Shown here: positions 1 to 6,863 of the stretch, piece by piece | How positions within the stretch are numbered: position 1 is the stretch's first letter | Layout: each line of letters starts with the position of its first letter | NCBI GenBank assembly: GCA_013151585.1 | Contig: JAADHY010000520.1 | Span: forward strand, 1 to 11,123 | Reading direction: 5' to 3' | Length of the DNA stretch: 11,123 nucleotides | Origin: Planctomycetota bacterium | Lineage (GTDB): Bacteria; Planctomycetota; Planctomycetia; Planctomycetales; Planctomycetaceae | Position numbers and translations under genes: made by a program | Notes under the pieces: model-generated | Told to the model about the DNA's origin: nothing | Seen by the model: the letters and a program-made list of their open reading frames with translations, nothing else | The model's database searches: none

Positions 1-2
1 AC

Positions 3-92
3 GAAAGCTCCAATCAATGGCCAAGCGTCCCCAACTTCTACGCGGACTCTTCTTCCGTTGTTATGTTGCAGATTTTTTGGGATGAGCCATAG
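3..92 (+). other. Possible C-terminal tail of a plus-strand reading frame entering from outside
   Basis: From base 3 a reading frame runs 29 codons to a TAG at 90-92, ending in the residues MLQIFWDEP. It overlaps the 3' end of the minus-strand aldo/keto reductase, so the two would converge. The residues look protein-like, but the stretch is too short to assign. If real, it marks a junction that cut off the reductase; if not, it is only the antisense of an unusual reductase tail. I recognise no family. Confidence 0.15.
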
Positions 93-760
93 TGATGGGC
101 GGAGAAGCCGATGAATCGGACCAGGCCTTTCTCGCGCGCTTTGGCCAGTTCATCGTGCACCTGCATGCATTGCTCCACGGTCAATTGCTCCACGCCCGGC
201 GTTCCATGTATGAAGATGGCGTCGACGTAGTCCGACTGCAGTTCCTTCAGGTTCATCTCAATCTGCCGAGCGGCCTCGCCCTTTGGCACTTGGGTGAAGC
301 ATCCGTCCGGTTTGGATTTATCCCAGAAGTCGACTTTGGTCGTGATGAACACGTTATCGCGGACGTCTTTCAAGGCTTTGCCGATGACCGCCTGGCTGTC
401 CGCGTAGGTGTAGCTGGGGGCGGTGTCGAAGTAGCGGATTCCGCTGTCGTAGGCGTAGCGAACCAGTTTGACTCGGTCCTCGGTTGACAGGCTGTTTCCC
501 CATTTCCTTGGCAGGGCCGCCCCGCCGAAGCCGAGGATGGGCAGTTCCACTTTGGTCCGGCCGAGCTGGCGCGTCGGCAGCGCGTCCGGGAAAGTGATTT
601 TCTTGTCTGCCGGCACCGCTGCATGAACAGCGGCCTTTCCCAACGCAGTGGCCGTGGCCGCTGCGGTCGCCTGGACGCCCTTCTTCATGAAGCTGCGTCG
701 ATCAAGTTCCTGATTGGTTTTCTGCATGATGATCATTTTCTTTTTGAAGGTTTTGATCAC
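38..760 (-). CDS. Tat-exported aldo/keto reductase, C-terminally truncated
   Basis: NAD(P)H-dependent oxidoreductase of the aldo/keto reductase superfamily; the substrate cannot be told. The N-terminus carries a twin-arginine signal (DRRSFMKKG, residues 20-28) and an Ala-rich stretch ending near HAA, so it is probably exported folded with its cofactor. The barrel starts at 'RQLGRTKVELPILGFGG' (residues 64-80). The catalytic tetrad is visible as D112 and Y117 (in FDTAPSY), K142 (in TTKVD) and H185 (in FIHG). The frame stops at 240 residues, just after 'RFIGFSAHHY', where relatives continue for roughly 100 or more residues, so the end of the barrel and any C-terminal extension are missing. The GTG start at 760 gives MIKTFKKK; ATG at 736 or 727 is equally possible, with 727 placing the Tat motif closest to the N-terminus. 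It lies downstream of the repeat cluster and may not be cotranscribed with the propeller gene. Confidence 0.85.
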   Translation of the reverse strand: MIKTFKKKMIIMQKTNQELDRRSFMKKGVQATAAATATALGKAAVHAAVPADKKITFPDALPTRQLGRTKVELPILGFGGAALPRKWGNSLSTEDRVKLVRYAYDSGIRYFDTAPSYTYADSQAVIGKALKDVRDNVFITTKVDFWDKSKPDGCFTQVPKGEAARQIEMNLKELQSDYVDAIFIHGTPGVEQLTVEQCMQVHDELAKAREKGLVRFIGFSAHHYGSSQKICNITTEEESA

Positions 761-775
761 GGATTCGGTTTACGT

Positions 776-886
776 CCTCGTTTAACCGTCAGCCGAAGGC
801 GTACGCGGTACACGGACGCCGGTCGCGAGCACGCGTACGCCTGCGGCTAACGGTTAAACAAGCGCGCGTACGCCTCGGCAAACGGC
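776..886. repeat. Long inverted-repeat element, copy A
   Basis: A left arm (780-807, starting GTTTAACCGTCAGCCGAAGG) is followed after 24 nt by its near-perfect inverse (832-859), matching at 26 of 28 positions. A third, degraded inverse arm follows at about 865-886. The first 100 nt recur at copy B (1112 onward), exactly 336 nt downstream, with four substitutions clustered in the central loop. GTTTAAC and its flanks put stop codons in more than one frame on both strands. It lies immediately upstream of the reductase start, so it could be a promoter-proximal structure or a terminator for the propeller gene. No transposase is nearby. Confidence 0.85.
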
Positions 887-959
887 CGGTCGGCGCATCG
901 GCACGGTCAGGCGACCGGCCACAGCGCCTGTGACTGGCCCGGGGCCTTGCCTCTGCCAA

Positions 960-988
960 CGCGCAGGCCTGCGGCCTTGCGGTTAAAC
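960..988. repeat. Isolated degenerate arm of the same inverted repeat
   Basis: This stretch reads CGCGCAGGCCTGCGGCCTTG followed by CGGTTAAAC, a recognisable but diverged version of the right-hand arm of copies A and B. It lies between the two full copies. A truncated arm (GCGTTAACCGACTGCGAC) sits at about 1091-1108. These remnants suggest that the whole 776-1231 stretch grew by accumulation and decay of one repeat family. No gene is convincing here on either strand. Confidence 0.55.
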
Positions 989-1111
989 GACACCGTCGCC
1001 CCGCAGTCTGATCGTGTGACCGCAGCACCAACGGCCCGCGCATCGGACACAAGGCCCAGCCGGACCAACCTCCGGTCATCGCCGGCGTTGGCGTTAACCG
1101 ACTGCGACAAA

Positions 1112-1231
1112 CCTCGTTTAACCGTCAGCCGAAGGCGTACGCGGTATACAGGCACCGGTCGCGAGCACGCGTACGCCTGCGGCTAACGGTTAAACAAGCG
1201 CGCGTACGCCTTCGGCTGACGGTTAAACGGC
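1112..1231. repeat. Long inverted-repeat element, copy B, fused to the propeller gene end
   Basis: It has the same organisation as copy A: left arm 1116-1143, inverse arm 1168-1195, and here an intact third arm at about 1199-1229 (GCGCGTACGCCTTCGGCTGA followed by CGGTTAAAC). Bases 1183-1229 lie inside the minus-strand propeller gene, whose last 15 or so codons and stop come from the repeat. Arms two and three are tandem direct copies of each other, and both are inverse to arm one. Confidence 0.85.
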
Positions 1232-2502
1232 GGAGAGACGGTACGAAGGACACTCTTGTCGCGAACGTCATACACGCCAAGCTTGTTACCGTACCGAAGG
1301 TACAATCGCCCGCCGCAGACGACCGGGTGCGCCCACGTGGGGCGGTCGCCTGGATCTTCGATCTTCAACCTGCCAGTCACCTCGAATCCCGTATCGGTTG
1401 CTTTGGCCAGCGCCGCGTGGCCATCGTCGGAATACAGGTAGAACCGTCGGTCAGCGTACGTGATGGAGCCGCTTTTGTATTTGTACGATGCCTTTAACGG
1501 CGCGGACCGGAAGACGGTCTCGCCTGTCTTGAAATCGACGCATACCCACGGAGCCCGCCGTGATCCAAGTTCGGCGTAGCCGTAGAGTCGGCCGCTGACG
1601 AGGACCATGCCGCCTTGCTTGTTGTCGAGCGTCTTGTTGTGCCAGCGCATTTCCACCTGGCACTCATCGCCGGAGACCACCAGCCGCAGCGACGTCGTGC
1701 CTTTCCTCACGCAGCCGGAAATGATCAGAAAGCCGTCCTGAAACAGCGGCGTAAAAATGTTTTCGTCTGCGTAGACTTTGTGAGGGTATTGCCATAGCAG
1801 CTTGCCGTCCGAAGCGCGCACGCCGACGAAGGACTGAGACATGGCCGTGACGATTTGCTTCAGATTTTGGTAATTGACCAGCACCGGAGAGCCGTACCCT
1901 GGCTTATCGCCCGCTCCGGTGCATTTCCACACCGGCCGGCCCGTGTGCCTGTCCAGCGCGACCATGCTGACCTTTTTGCCGCCTGGCGTGCAGATCACCA
2001 GATCATCGACCACCAGCGGCGACTCGGCCAGTCCCCACTGGATGTTGCGGCCGTCGAACTCATCCAGGATGTTGAGCAACCAGACGACCTCCCCCGTGTC
2101 GGCGTTCAGGCAGGCCAGGTTCCCGATGCCGCTCAGGTGATAGAGCAACCCGTCGGGCGCAATCGTGGGTGTGGACCGCGTTCCGGGATAGCTGCCGGCC
2201 CAAGCTTTGCCGTTCTTCTGTGTCCATACCTTGTTTCCGTCCTGGTCCAGCACGGTGATCACGCAGTCTCCGTCGATCTCGCCGGTGACGTAGATCTTGC
2301 CGCGCGCGATGGCGACGCACGAATAGCCTTGGCCGATGCCGATCGCTTCCCAGAGCCGTGGCGGCCCGCCTTCCGGCCAGGATTGCAGCAAGCCCGTATC
2401 GCGCGACTTATTGTCGCGATTGGGCCCGTGAAATTGAGGCCAATCGGCGGCACAGGCCGCCTCAGCAGCCAGGACAAGCACCAGGAAAAGTGTCTGTATC
2501 AT
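1183..2502 (-). CDS. Exported PQQ-binding-like beta-propeller repeat protein
   Basis: A 439-residue secreted propeller of the PQQ/BamB-like type common in planctomycetes. Residues 1-19 (MIQTLFLVLVLAAEAACAA) are a Sec signal peptide and the mature protein begins 'DWPQFHGPNRDNKS', a characteristic opening of this family. Blade motifs recur with a conserved Gly-Trp or equivalent: 'VLDQDGNKVW' (84-93), 'CLNADTGEVVW' (131-141), 'ALDRHTGRPVW' (182-192), 'VRASDGKLLW' (228-237), 'CVDFKTGETVF' (321-331). The frame is open for a further 109 codons upstream, but that part is antisense-like and overlaps the previous gene, so I chose ATG 2502, which has AAGG 8 nt upstream. Residues from about 425 (FNRQPKAYARLFNR) are encoded by repeat copy B. 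The family often binds proteins or polymers or serves as a scaffold; no enzymatic site is evident and no specific role can be assigned. Confidence 0.88.
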   Translation of the reverse strand: MIQTLFLVLVLAAEAACAADWPQFHGPNRDNKSRDTGLLQSWPEGGPPRLWEAIGIGQGYSCVAIARGKIYVTGEIDGDCVITVLDQDGNKVWTQKNGKAWAGSYPGTRSTPTIAPDGLLYHLSGIGNLACLNADTGEVVWLLNILDEFDGRNIQWGLAESPLVVDDLVICTPGGKKVSMVALDRHTGRPVWKCTGAGDKPGYGSPVLVNYQNLKQIVTAMSQSFVGVRASDGKLLWQYPHKVYADENIFTPLFQDGFLIISGCVRKGTTSLRLVVSGDECQVEMRWHNKTLDNKQGGMVLVSGRLYGYAELGSRRAPWVCVDFKTGETVFRSAPLKASYKYKSGSITYADRRFYLYSDDGHAALAKATDTGFEVTGRLKIEDPGDRPTWAHPVVCGGRLYLRYGNKLGVYDVRDKSVLRTVSPPFNRQPKAYARLFNR

Positions 2503-2592
2503 ACGGCATGCCTTTTTCAGAACATGGATCAAGACCAAGCACCCGATCGGAGGGACGGGCTCTGTCGCGTCCGTTGTCCCAGTCCAATCGGC

Positions 2593-2614
2593 GGGCCACG
2601 ACGAAGCGTGGCCC
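2593..2614 (-). terminator. GC-rich hairpin between the ankyrin-PD40 and propeller genes
   Basis: GGGCCACG at 2593-2600 pairs perfectly with CGTGGCCC at 2607-2614 around a 6-nt loop. It begins 16 nt after the stop of the ankyrin-PD40 gene and lies about 90 nt before the propeller start. There is no T-tract on the minus strand, so it is not a classical intrinsic terminator. It could be an mRNA-stabilising or attenuating hairpin, or a REP-like repeat. Confidence 0.5.
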
Positions 2615-2629
2615 TCCGGCGCCTCGGTC

Positions 2630-4081
2630 CTATTTGGGCGCCGCCTCGCAGTGGGGATAACGATAATCGGCACCGTCGCGCGTGGAGACCCTGACTGTGC
2701 GGCCGTCTTCCGGGAAGTACATGTAAAGGGACGGGCTGGCGTGGTAGACGATCGCTTTTTCGTCCTTCGTCCAGCGCGGGTAGGCGAACCAGCGCCCCGC
2801 GCCTTCTTTGTTAGCGAACGGCTTGGCATTCGTGATAGCAGGCTTCTTTGCGTCGAAATCGGCGATGTACAGCGTCCGACCGGGGTCTTTGTACTGAAAT
2901 CCCTTTTGATACTCGAAGCAGACCCTGGTCTCGCTCGGTGAAATGCTGACGCGATCCAAAATGCCGTGCCTGGCCAATTCGCATTCGATGCGCTGGAACT
3001 TCGGCTCGCCGTCCGGGTTGGGCGTCATCAGGTAATAGCCCCAACCGAACTTCGGGTGCGCGCACTGGACCAGGATGCGGCCGTCTTTGAGGCACGAATA
3101 CGCCCACGTATGGTAGTTTTTGTCGGTCAGAGGATATTCTTCGCCCGGTTTGGCCCCCACCTTGCTCGTCATCACATAGAAGCTGACGCGATCCGGATGG
3201 CGGCGATTCCAAATCGGCGTGTTCGTGCCGTCGCGTGTCCAGGTGGGATTAAAATCCGTGTGGGTGCCGTCGGTCAGCGGATGCAAGCCCGTGCCGTCAA
3301 CATTGACGATGCATATCTGAGTTTTCCAATTGGTCACGACCGGGGCGTTCTTCAGCCGGCGGAAGAAGACGAGCATGTTGCCGGTCTTTGACCAAGAGGG
3401 CTTAAAATCCTCTTGTGCCGGGACGGGCGGCACGATCAGGGGCTTTTCCTCCGGCGTGCCGAACTCGTTGACGTAGATGCGTCCGTTCATGTAGTACGCG
3501 CCGCGGTACCCGGTGGGCGTGACCGGTTGGCGTGCCGATTTGCCGCCGCGTTTTCTGAGCACGGCCGCGATTTCGGGACGCGCGGCCTTGATCTTCTCCA
3601 GGTCCAGTTCCAGCTTCAAAGCTCCGCCGATCGCGCGGTAGATGCCTTCCAGCTCCTTGCTCCACGCATCTTTGACCGTATCCAGGGGCGTTTCCGACCG
3701 CTGGTTGCGGACATTCACGTTTGCCCCTTTGTCAAGCAGGGCCTTGACGATCTCGATATGGCCGAAAAAGGCCGCCATGTGCAGCGCCGTGGAGCCGTCG
3801 TTGTTGGTCAGATTCGGGTCCGCTCCCTTGGCCAGCAGCAGGTTGGCCGCATCGGTTTGCCCGGTAATTGCGGCGATCATCAGCGGCGTGACGTTGCTCT
3901 TGGGCGCTTTGGCATTGACATCCTGCCCGGCCGCCAAGTGCCGTTTGATGGCGTCCAGCTTCCCTTTGGCGGTCGCCGTCCATATATCGTCGGCCCCTTC
4001 GGCCGCCATAGCGGGCATCGCGTTGACGGCGAGTCCTGCAAGCAGCACCGCTCCCAAAACTCGCGCACGATTTCGCATCAC
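2630..4081 (-). CDS. Exported ankyrin-repeat protein with PD40/TolB-like beta-propeller
   Basis: 483 residues. Residues 1-27 form a Sec signal peptide ending AMA. Ankyrin repeats follow: 'DDIWTATAKGKLDAIKRHLAAGQDVNAK' region (31-58), 'TPLMIAAITGQTDAANLLLAKGADPN' region (65-90), 'GSTALHMAAFFGHIEIVKALLDKGANVN' region (96-123), and a final 'ETPLDTV' repeat broken by an insert up to about 180. From about 220 to 480 there are PD40/WD40-like strands such as 'DFKPSWSKTGNMLVFF', 'CIVNVDGTGLHPLTDGTHTDFNPTWTRDG' and 'RVSISPSETRVCFEY', typical of TolB-type propellers. GTG 4081 is chosen because GGAAGGAG ends 7 nt before it and it makes a 4-nt GTGA overlap with the upstream stop; ATG 4078 is the alternative. 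Both domains bind other molecules, so a periplasmic or surface sensor or scaffold is a reasonable guess. Confidence 0.87.
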   Translation of the reverse strand: MMRNRARVLGAVLLAGLAVNAMPAMAAEGADDIWTATAKGKLDAIKRHLAAGQDVNAKAPKSNVTPLMIAAITGQTDAANLLLAKGADPNLTNNDGSTALHMAAFFGHIEIVKALLDKGANVNVRNQRSETPLDTVKDAWSKELEGIYRAIGGALKLELDLEKIKAARPEIAAVLRKRGGKSARQPVTPTGYRGAYYMNGRIYVNEFGTPEEKPLIVPPVPAQEDFKPSWSKTGNMLVFFRRLKNAPVVTNWKTQICIVNVDGTGLHPLTDGTHTDFNPTWTRDGTNTPIWNRRHPDRVSFYVMTSKVGAKPGEEYPLTDKNYHTWAYSCLKDGRILVQCAHPKFGWGYYLMTPNPDGEPKFQRIECELARHGILDRVSISPSETRVCFEYQKGFQYKDPGRTLYIADFDAKKPAITNAKPFANKEGAGRWFAYPRWTKDEKAIVYHASPSLYMYFPEDGRTVRVSTRDGADYRYPHCEAAPK

Positions 4082-5922
4082 GGTGATTCTCCTTCCTGTC
4101 TGTGGTGTTCTTTTGCGGGCAAGTTGTTGCTAGTGAGCGCACCATGACGTCTGAGAAGTTCGGCGACCGATTCGCGGCTTTCAGGAGGCGCGTGCCGCTC
4201 GTACTGCGTCGCGTCCAGCGGTGTAAAGCCGTGGTTGTCGCGAGCGTTCACATCGGCACCCGCTTCGATGAGGATGCGTGCCATTTCAAACCGGCCGAGT
4301 GCAGCGGCCCAATGCAGCGGCGTGCCGCCGTGTTCATCCCGGGCTTTGGCGTTCAAGTCGGCTCCGTGCTGGATCAAATACCGAGCCACTTCACGCTGGT
4401 CCGCGAGCACGGCCAGATGCAAAGGCGTTGCCCCGGAAGCGGGTATTCCGGGAGCGACGAACCGGGCGTTTATGTCCGCTCCGGCGGCGAGGTGACGCTT
4501 AATCGCTTCAAGATTCCCTTGCGAGGCGGCGGTCCAGAGATCGGCGATCGGCGACGGCGACTCGGACGCCAATGCCGGCGGAGCCGGGGAGGCGCCCCGC
4601 GGCAACAGTTCAACGCGGAGAATCCCCAAGCCCGCGTCAACGTTGTAGGTAAAGCACCACCAGTCGACTATTTCCAAGCCGACAGGCGATTTGGGAAATT
4701 CTTTCTCTTGAGGACGAAAATCCTCGGCGTGCAGTTCGATCGTCGTCGGTTGTCCAGATGTTTGCTCGGGCGCGCACCGGCGATGGGCAACGTACTTGCC
4801 CGCGAAGCCTCCCTTCAGATGCTTGGCCGTGAGCCCGAAGTAGACGTCGGCAGGGGCGGTGACCCACAAGCAGATGCGCAAACGAGCGCCGGCGGCGAGG
4901 ACGATGGGCGGTGCCGGACCGTGCCCGACGGAGCCGGCCGCCAGATAGAGCGTCGCCGGCCGATCGGAATAGTCGAGCAGGATGGGGGCGGCTTCCAGCC
5001 GGGCGGGGCCACCCGATCCCTCGGTGACCCAATGGCCGTAGGCTGCACCGCACGGCAAGTTGCTCTGCCAGCGATGCACGGGTTTGGGCCGCGGGACCAC
5101 TTTCAACTCCCCAGCTCGGCTGGCCCGAACCACCACTTGATGGTCGGCCTGGACGTCGGTGACGCGGCCGTCAGCCAAGCGCGTGACGCGCACGCGGCCT
5201 TCGTTCACCCGCAGCGTCGTCGTTGCTTTCTCGGCATCGATCTCGAACCGGGTCCCCAGAACTTCGAGTCGCGCCGTGGGCGTGTGGACGATCATCGGCC
5301 GGTCACGGGGCTGCTTGGCGACCGTCGCCGACAGGCGGCCTTCGCCCAGACGGATTTCGATGCCATGGTCTCCGGCGATCGTGAGGGTGGTGCGGCCCAG
5401 AAGTGTCACAGTCGAACCCTCGTTGAAAGCGAGCATCGCCCAGGAATCGGCCGCCAACACCTCGAGCGTACCGCCGCCCAACACGGCTCCCGGCGCCAGC
5501 CGTGTCACCACTCGTCCGCCATCGCCGGTCCACTGCACGGCGCCGCGGGCTTTCACGATCGTCGCCAGCCGGGGCGAGTGTCCAAAACGCACGAAGAACG
5601 CGACGACGGCCAGCACGAACGCGACGACTGCAACGGCGGCGTACAGCGACCAGCTCGTTTGCCGCACCCGGCGGCGAGGACGAGCCGGCCGGGCTGGCTG
5701 GTCGGAGCCGACGTCAGCCGTTTCCTCTTCGGCGTCAAAAGCGAAGCGGCGTCGCAGAGCCGAGTGGAGGTTCATGTAATGCAAATAGAACCTGCGCGCC
5801 TCGGCCGACGTTCGCAAGCGATCCCCCAATCGCTCGCGTTCCAACTCGGTGGCCGTGCCGTTTAAAAACCGTTCGATCAGCTCAATCAGCGGCTGAGCGG
5901 CATTCGGCTCCTTTTCCGTCAT
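4078..5922 (-). CDS. Membrane FecR-domain protein with C-terminal ankyrin repeats (putative anti-sigma partner)
   Basis: 614 residues. An N-terminal cytoplasmic part (1-90) begins 'LIELIERFLNGTATELERERL', the zinc-finger-less anti-sigma-like segment usual before planctomycete FecR proteins. One transmembrane helix spans about 92-111 (LYAAVAVVAFVLAVVAFFV). A FecR domain follows (about 118-265) with 'AVLGGGTLEV', 'LGEGRLSATV', 'LEVLGTRFEIDA' and 'LRVNEGRVRV'. A beta-rich region of about 150 residues comes next (285-440, unassigned, jelly-roll-like). Then come three clear ankyrin repeats and a partial fourth (459-595). ATG 5922 is chosen because it overlaps the sigma-factor stop as ATGA and has GGAGGG 9 nt upstream; an extension to 5961 would overlap the sigma gene further. 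The role inferred from families and position is to hold the ECF sigma at the membrane until an outside signal is sensed. Ankyrin repeats in place of the usual LamG-type C-terminus are unusual. Confidence 0.88.
   Translation of the reverse strand: MTEKEPNAAQPLIELIERFLNGTATELERERLGDRLRTSAEARRFYLHYMNLHSALRRRFAFDAEEETADVGSDQPARPARPRRRVRQTSWSLYAAVAVVAFVLAVVAFFVRFGHSPRLATIVKARGAVQWTGDGGRVVTRLAPGAVLGGGTLEVLAADSWAMLAFNEGSTVTLLGRTTLTIAGDHGIEIRLGEGRLSATVAKQPRDRPMIVHTPTARLEVLGTRFEIDAEKATTTLRVNEGRVRVTRLADGRVTDVQADHQVVVRASRAGELKVVPRPKPVHRWQSNLPCGAAYGHWVTEGSGGPARLEAAPILLDYSDRPATLYLAAGSVGHGPAPPIVLAAGARLRICLWVTAPADVYFGLTAKHLKGGFAGKYVAHRRCAPEQTSGQPTTIELHAEDFRPQEKEFPKSPVGLEIVDWWCFTYNVDAGLGILRVELLPRGASPAPPALASESPSPIADLWTAASQGNLEAIKRHLAAGADINARFVAPGIPASGATPLHLAVLADQREVARYLIQHGADLNAKARDEHGGTPLHWAAALGRFEMARILIEAGADVNARDNHGFTPLDATQYERHAPPESRESVAELLRRHGALTSNNLPAKEHHRQEGESP
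4089..4096 (-). promoter_or_regulatory. Ribosome binding site of the ankyrin-PD40 gene
   Basis: The minus strand reads GGAAGGAG, 7 nt before GTG 4081 and 10 nt before ATG 4078. It lies inside the last codons of the FecR gene and so supports translational coupling, favouring the GTG start. Confidence 0.65.
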
Positions 5923-6452
5923 GGTCCCAGGCCCTCCAATCCGAGCGTTTGGCGCACGCACAAAGAGAGGGCAGCACGAATGCGTGCCAAATGTTTGCGC
6001 ACGGCATTAGCCGTGCGGCCGACGCTGTCGGCGTATCGCTGGATGGTCCACCCGTCGCGGTAGCAGCCGGCCAGCACCTGGCGATCGCGCCCCTCCAGCT
6101 TAGCCACGCAGTGGGCCAGGGCACGACGCTGTTCTTCCAGCTCCGCCGCGTATTTGGCCGCGTCATCGGCCAACAGCTCGAGCAGTTGTTCGTCGAACAC
6201 GTGTCGATCACGCTGACGTCGGCGCCGGAAGTTCATCGCCTCAAACCGAGCAACTTGGAACGCCCAATGACGAAAGCTGGTGCCCCGCTGGAACTGGTCG
6301 AACTTGCGCCACAGGACCAAGCTGACCTCCTGCATCGCATCTTCGGCATCGTGGATGTCCCCCAGGAGGGAGGTGAGTAGCGAGTGAATCGCCGGCTCGT
6401 GCCGGACGAAGAGAGCCATGAACTCTTCGTGGCGAGGTGATGGCGACGTCAT
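5919..6452 (-). CDS. ECF RNA polymerase sigma factor, Rhodopirellula/Verrucomicrobium type
   Basis: 177 residues, normal for an ECF (group 4) sigma factor. Region 2 covers about 12-80, with 'DIHDAEDAMQEVSLVLW' (32-48) for core binding and 'FRHWAFQVARFEAMNFRRRR' (60-79) for -10 recognition. Region 4 covers about 110-165, with 'LEGRDRQVLAGCY' and the helix-turn-helix 'TIQRYADSVGRTANAVRKHL' (136-155) for -35 recognition. The order and sequence match the planctomycete/verrucomicrobial sigma subfamily whose genes usually sit beside FecR-type membrane proteins, as here. The 3' end overlaps the FecR gene by 4 nt. It would direct transcription of its own operon and perhaps other targets when released. 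ATG 6452 has only a weak AGG 7 nt upstream. Confidence 0.92.
   Translation of the reverse strand: MTSPSPRHEEFMALFVRHEPAIHSLLTSLLGDIHDAEDAMQEVSLVLWRKFDQFQRGTSFRHWAFQVARFEAMNFRRRRQRDRHVFDEQLLELLADDAAKYAAELEEQRRALAHCVAKLEGRDRQVLAGCYRDGWTIQRYADSVGRTANAVRKHLARIRAALSLCVRQTLGLEGLGP
5932..5937 (-). promoter_or_regulatory. Ribosome binding site of the FecR-ankyrin gene
   Basis: The minus strand reads GGAGGG, 9 nt before ATG 5922 and inside the last codons of the sigma-factor gene. It decides between ATG 5922 and the upstream in-frame codon at 5961. Confidence 0.65.
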
Positions 6453-6530
6453 GGTGTGCCTATGGTTGCCGAGGACCGTTGGGCATCCGCGGGCTCTCGA
6501 AGACGCTGTGTCTTCAGTCGTATTCCTCCC

Positions 6531-6538
6531 ATTGTATA
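6531..6538 (-). promoter_or_regulatory. Possible -10 element for the sigma-factor operon
   Basis: The minus strand reads TATACAAT about 80 nt upstream of the sigma ATG, in an AT-richer patch (6525-6595) of otherwise GC-rich DNA. No good housekeeping -35 stands 16-18 nt further upstream. The site is therefore only a suggestion, and an ECF-type promoter would look different. Confidence 0.25.
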
Positions 6539-6751
6539 ACGTCGCGAGATTCTAAAATGAGCCACGAGCCTCGAAAAAAACCGTATAACTTTGGGAGACC
6601 CGGCGCAAGTGCGTGGTGGTTCATCGGAAGCGACGGTCTCACCTAAACCAGCACTCAGCACATAATTGGGGACCAACGCCAAATCGCACGCGCCGGTCCA
6701 CCAGCGCACAGAAACAGCATCAAGATCGACAACGCTTTGACAAGCAACATG

Positions 6752-6781
6752 GTAGGCCGGTGCTGCGCATGTCCCACCGGC
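6752..6781 (+). repeat. GTAG-led hairpin, REP-like, different type
   Basis: GTAG (6752-6755) is followed directly by GCCGGTG (6756-6762), a 12-nt loop and CACCGGC (6775-6781), a perfect 7-bp stem. The layout, GTAG at the foot of a hairpin, is that of REP sequences, but the stem sequence is unrelated to the pair at 6818-6888. It may be a second REP subtype or a coincidence. Confidence 0.4.
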
Positions 6782-6817
6782 ATTGAACAGGGATTCGGCC
6801 ACTTTCCTGCGGAAACT

Positions 6818-6842
6818 CGTAGGGGAATTCGCCAGAATTCCG
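6818..6842 (+). repeat. REP-like hairpin, copy 1 (plus orientation)
   Basis: CGTAGG leads into a perfect 7-bp stem, GGAATTC-GCCA-GAATTCC (6824-6841), then G. It matches the reverse complement of 6864-6888 at 22 of 25 positions. GTAG sits two bases before the stem. Confidence 0.7.
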
Positions 6843-6863
6843 AAAGTATCTTGGACTTACGGC

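Noticed and set aside
776..1231. CRISPR array
   Set aside because: The repeated arms alternate in orientation and are not separated by uniform unique spacers; the two main copies are 336 nt apart and no cas genes are present.
2503..2829. 109-codon N-terminal extension of the propeller gene
   Set aside because: It overlaps the end of the ankyrin-PD40 gene, includes the hairpin, has Arg/Pro/Thr-rich composition, and the Sec signal peptide starts cleanly at 2502.
4102..5865. 587-codon open frame on the plus strand
   Set aside because: It is antisense to the FecR-ankyrin gene, whose domains and start context are convincing. The plus-strand translation is rich in Arg, Gly and Gln and shows no motif; long antisense frames are common in GC-rich genes.
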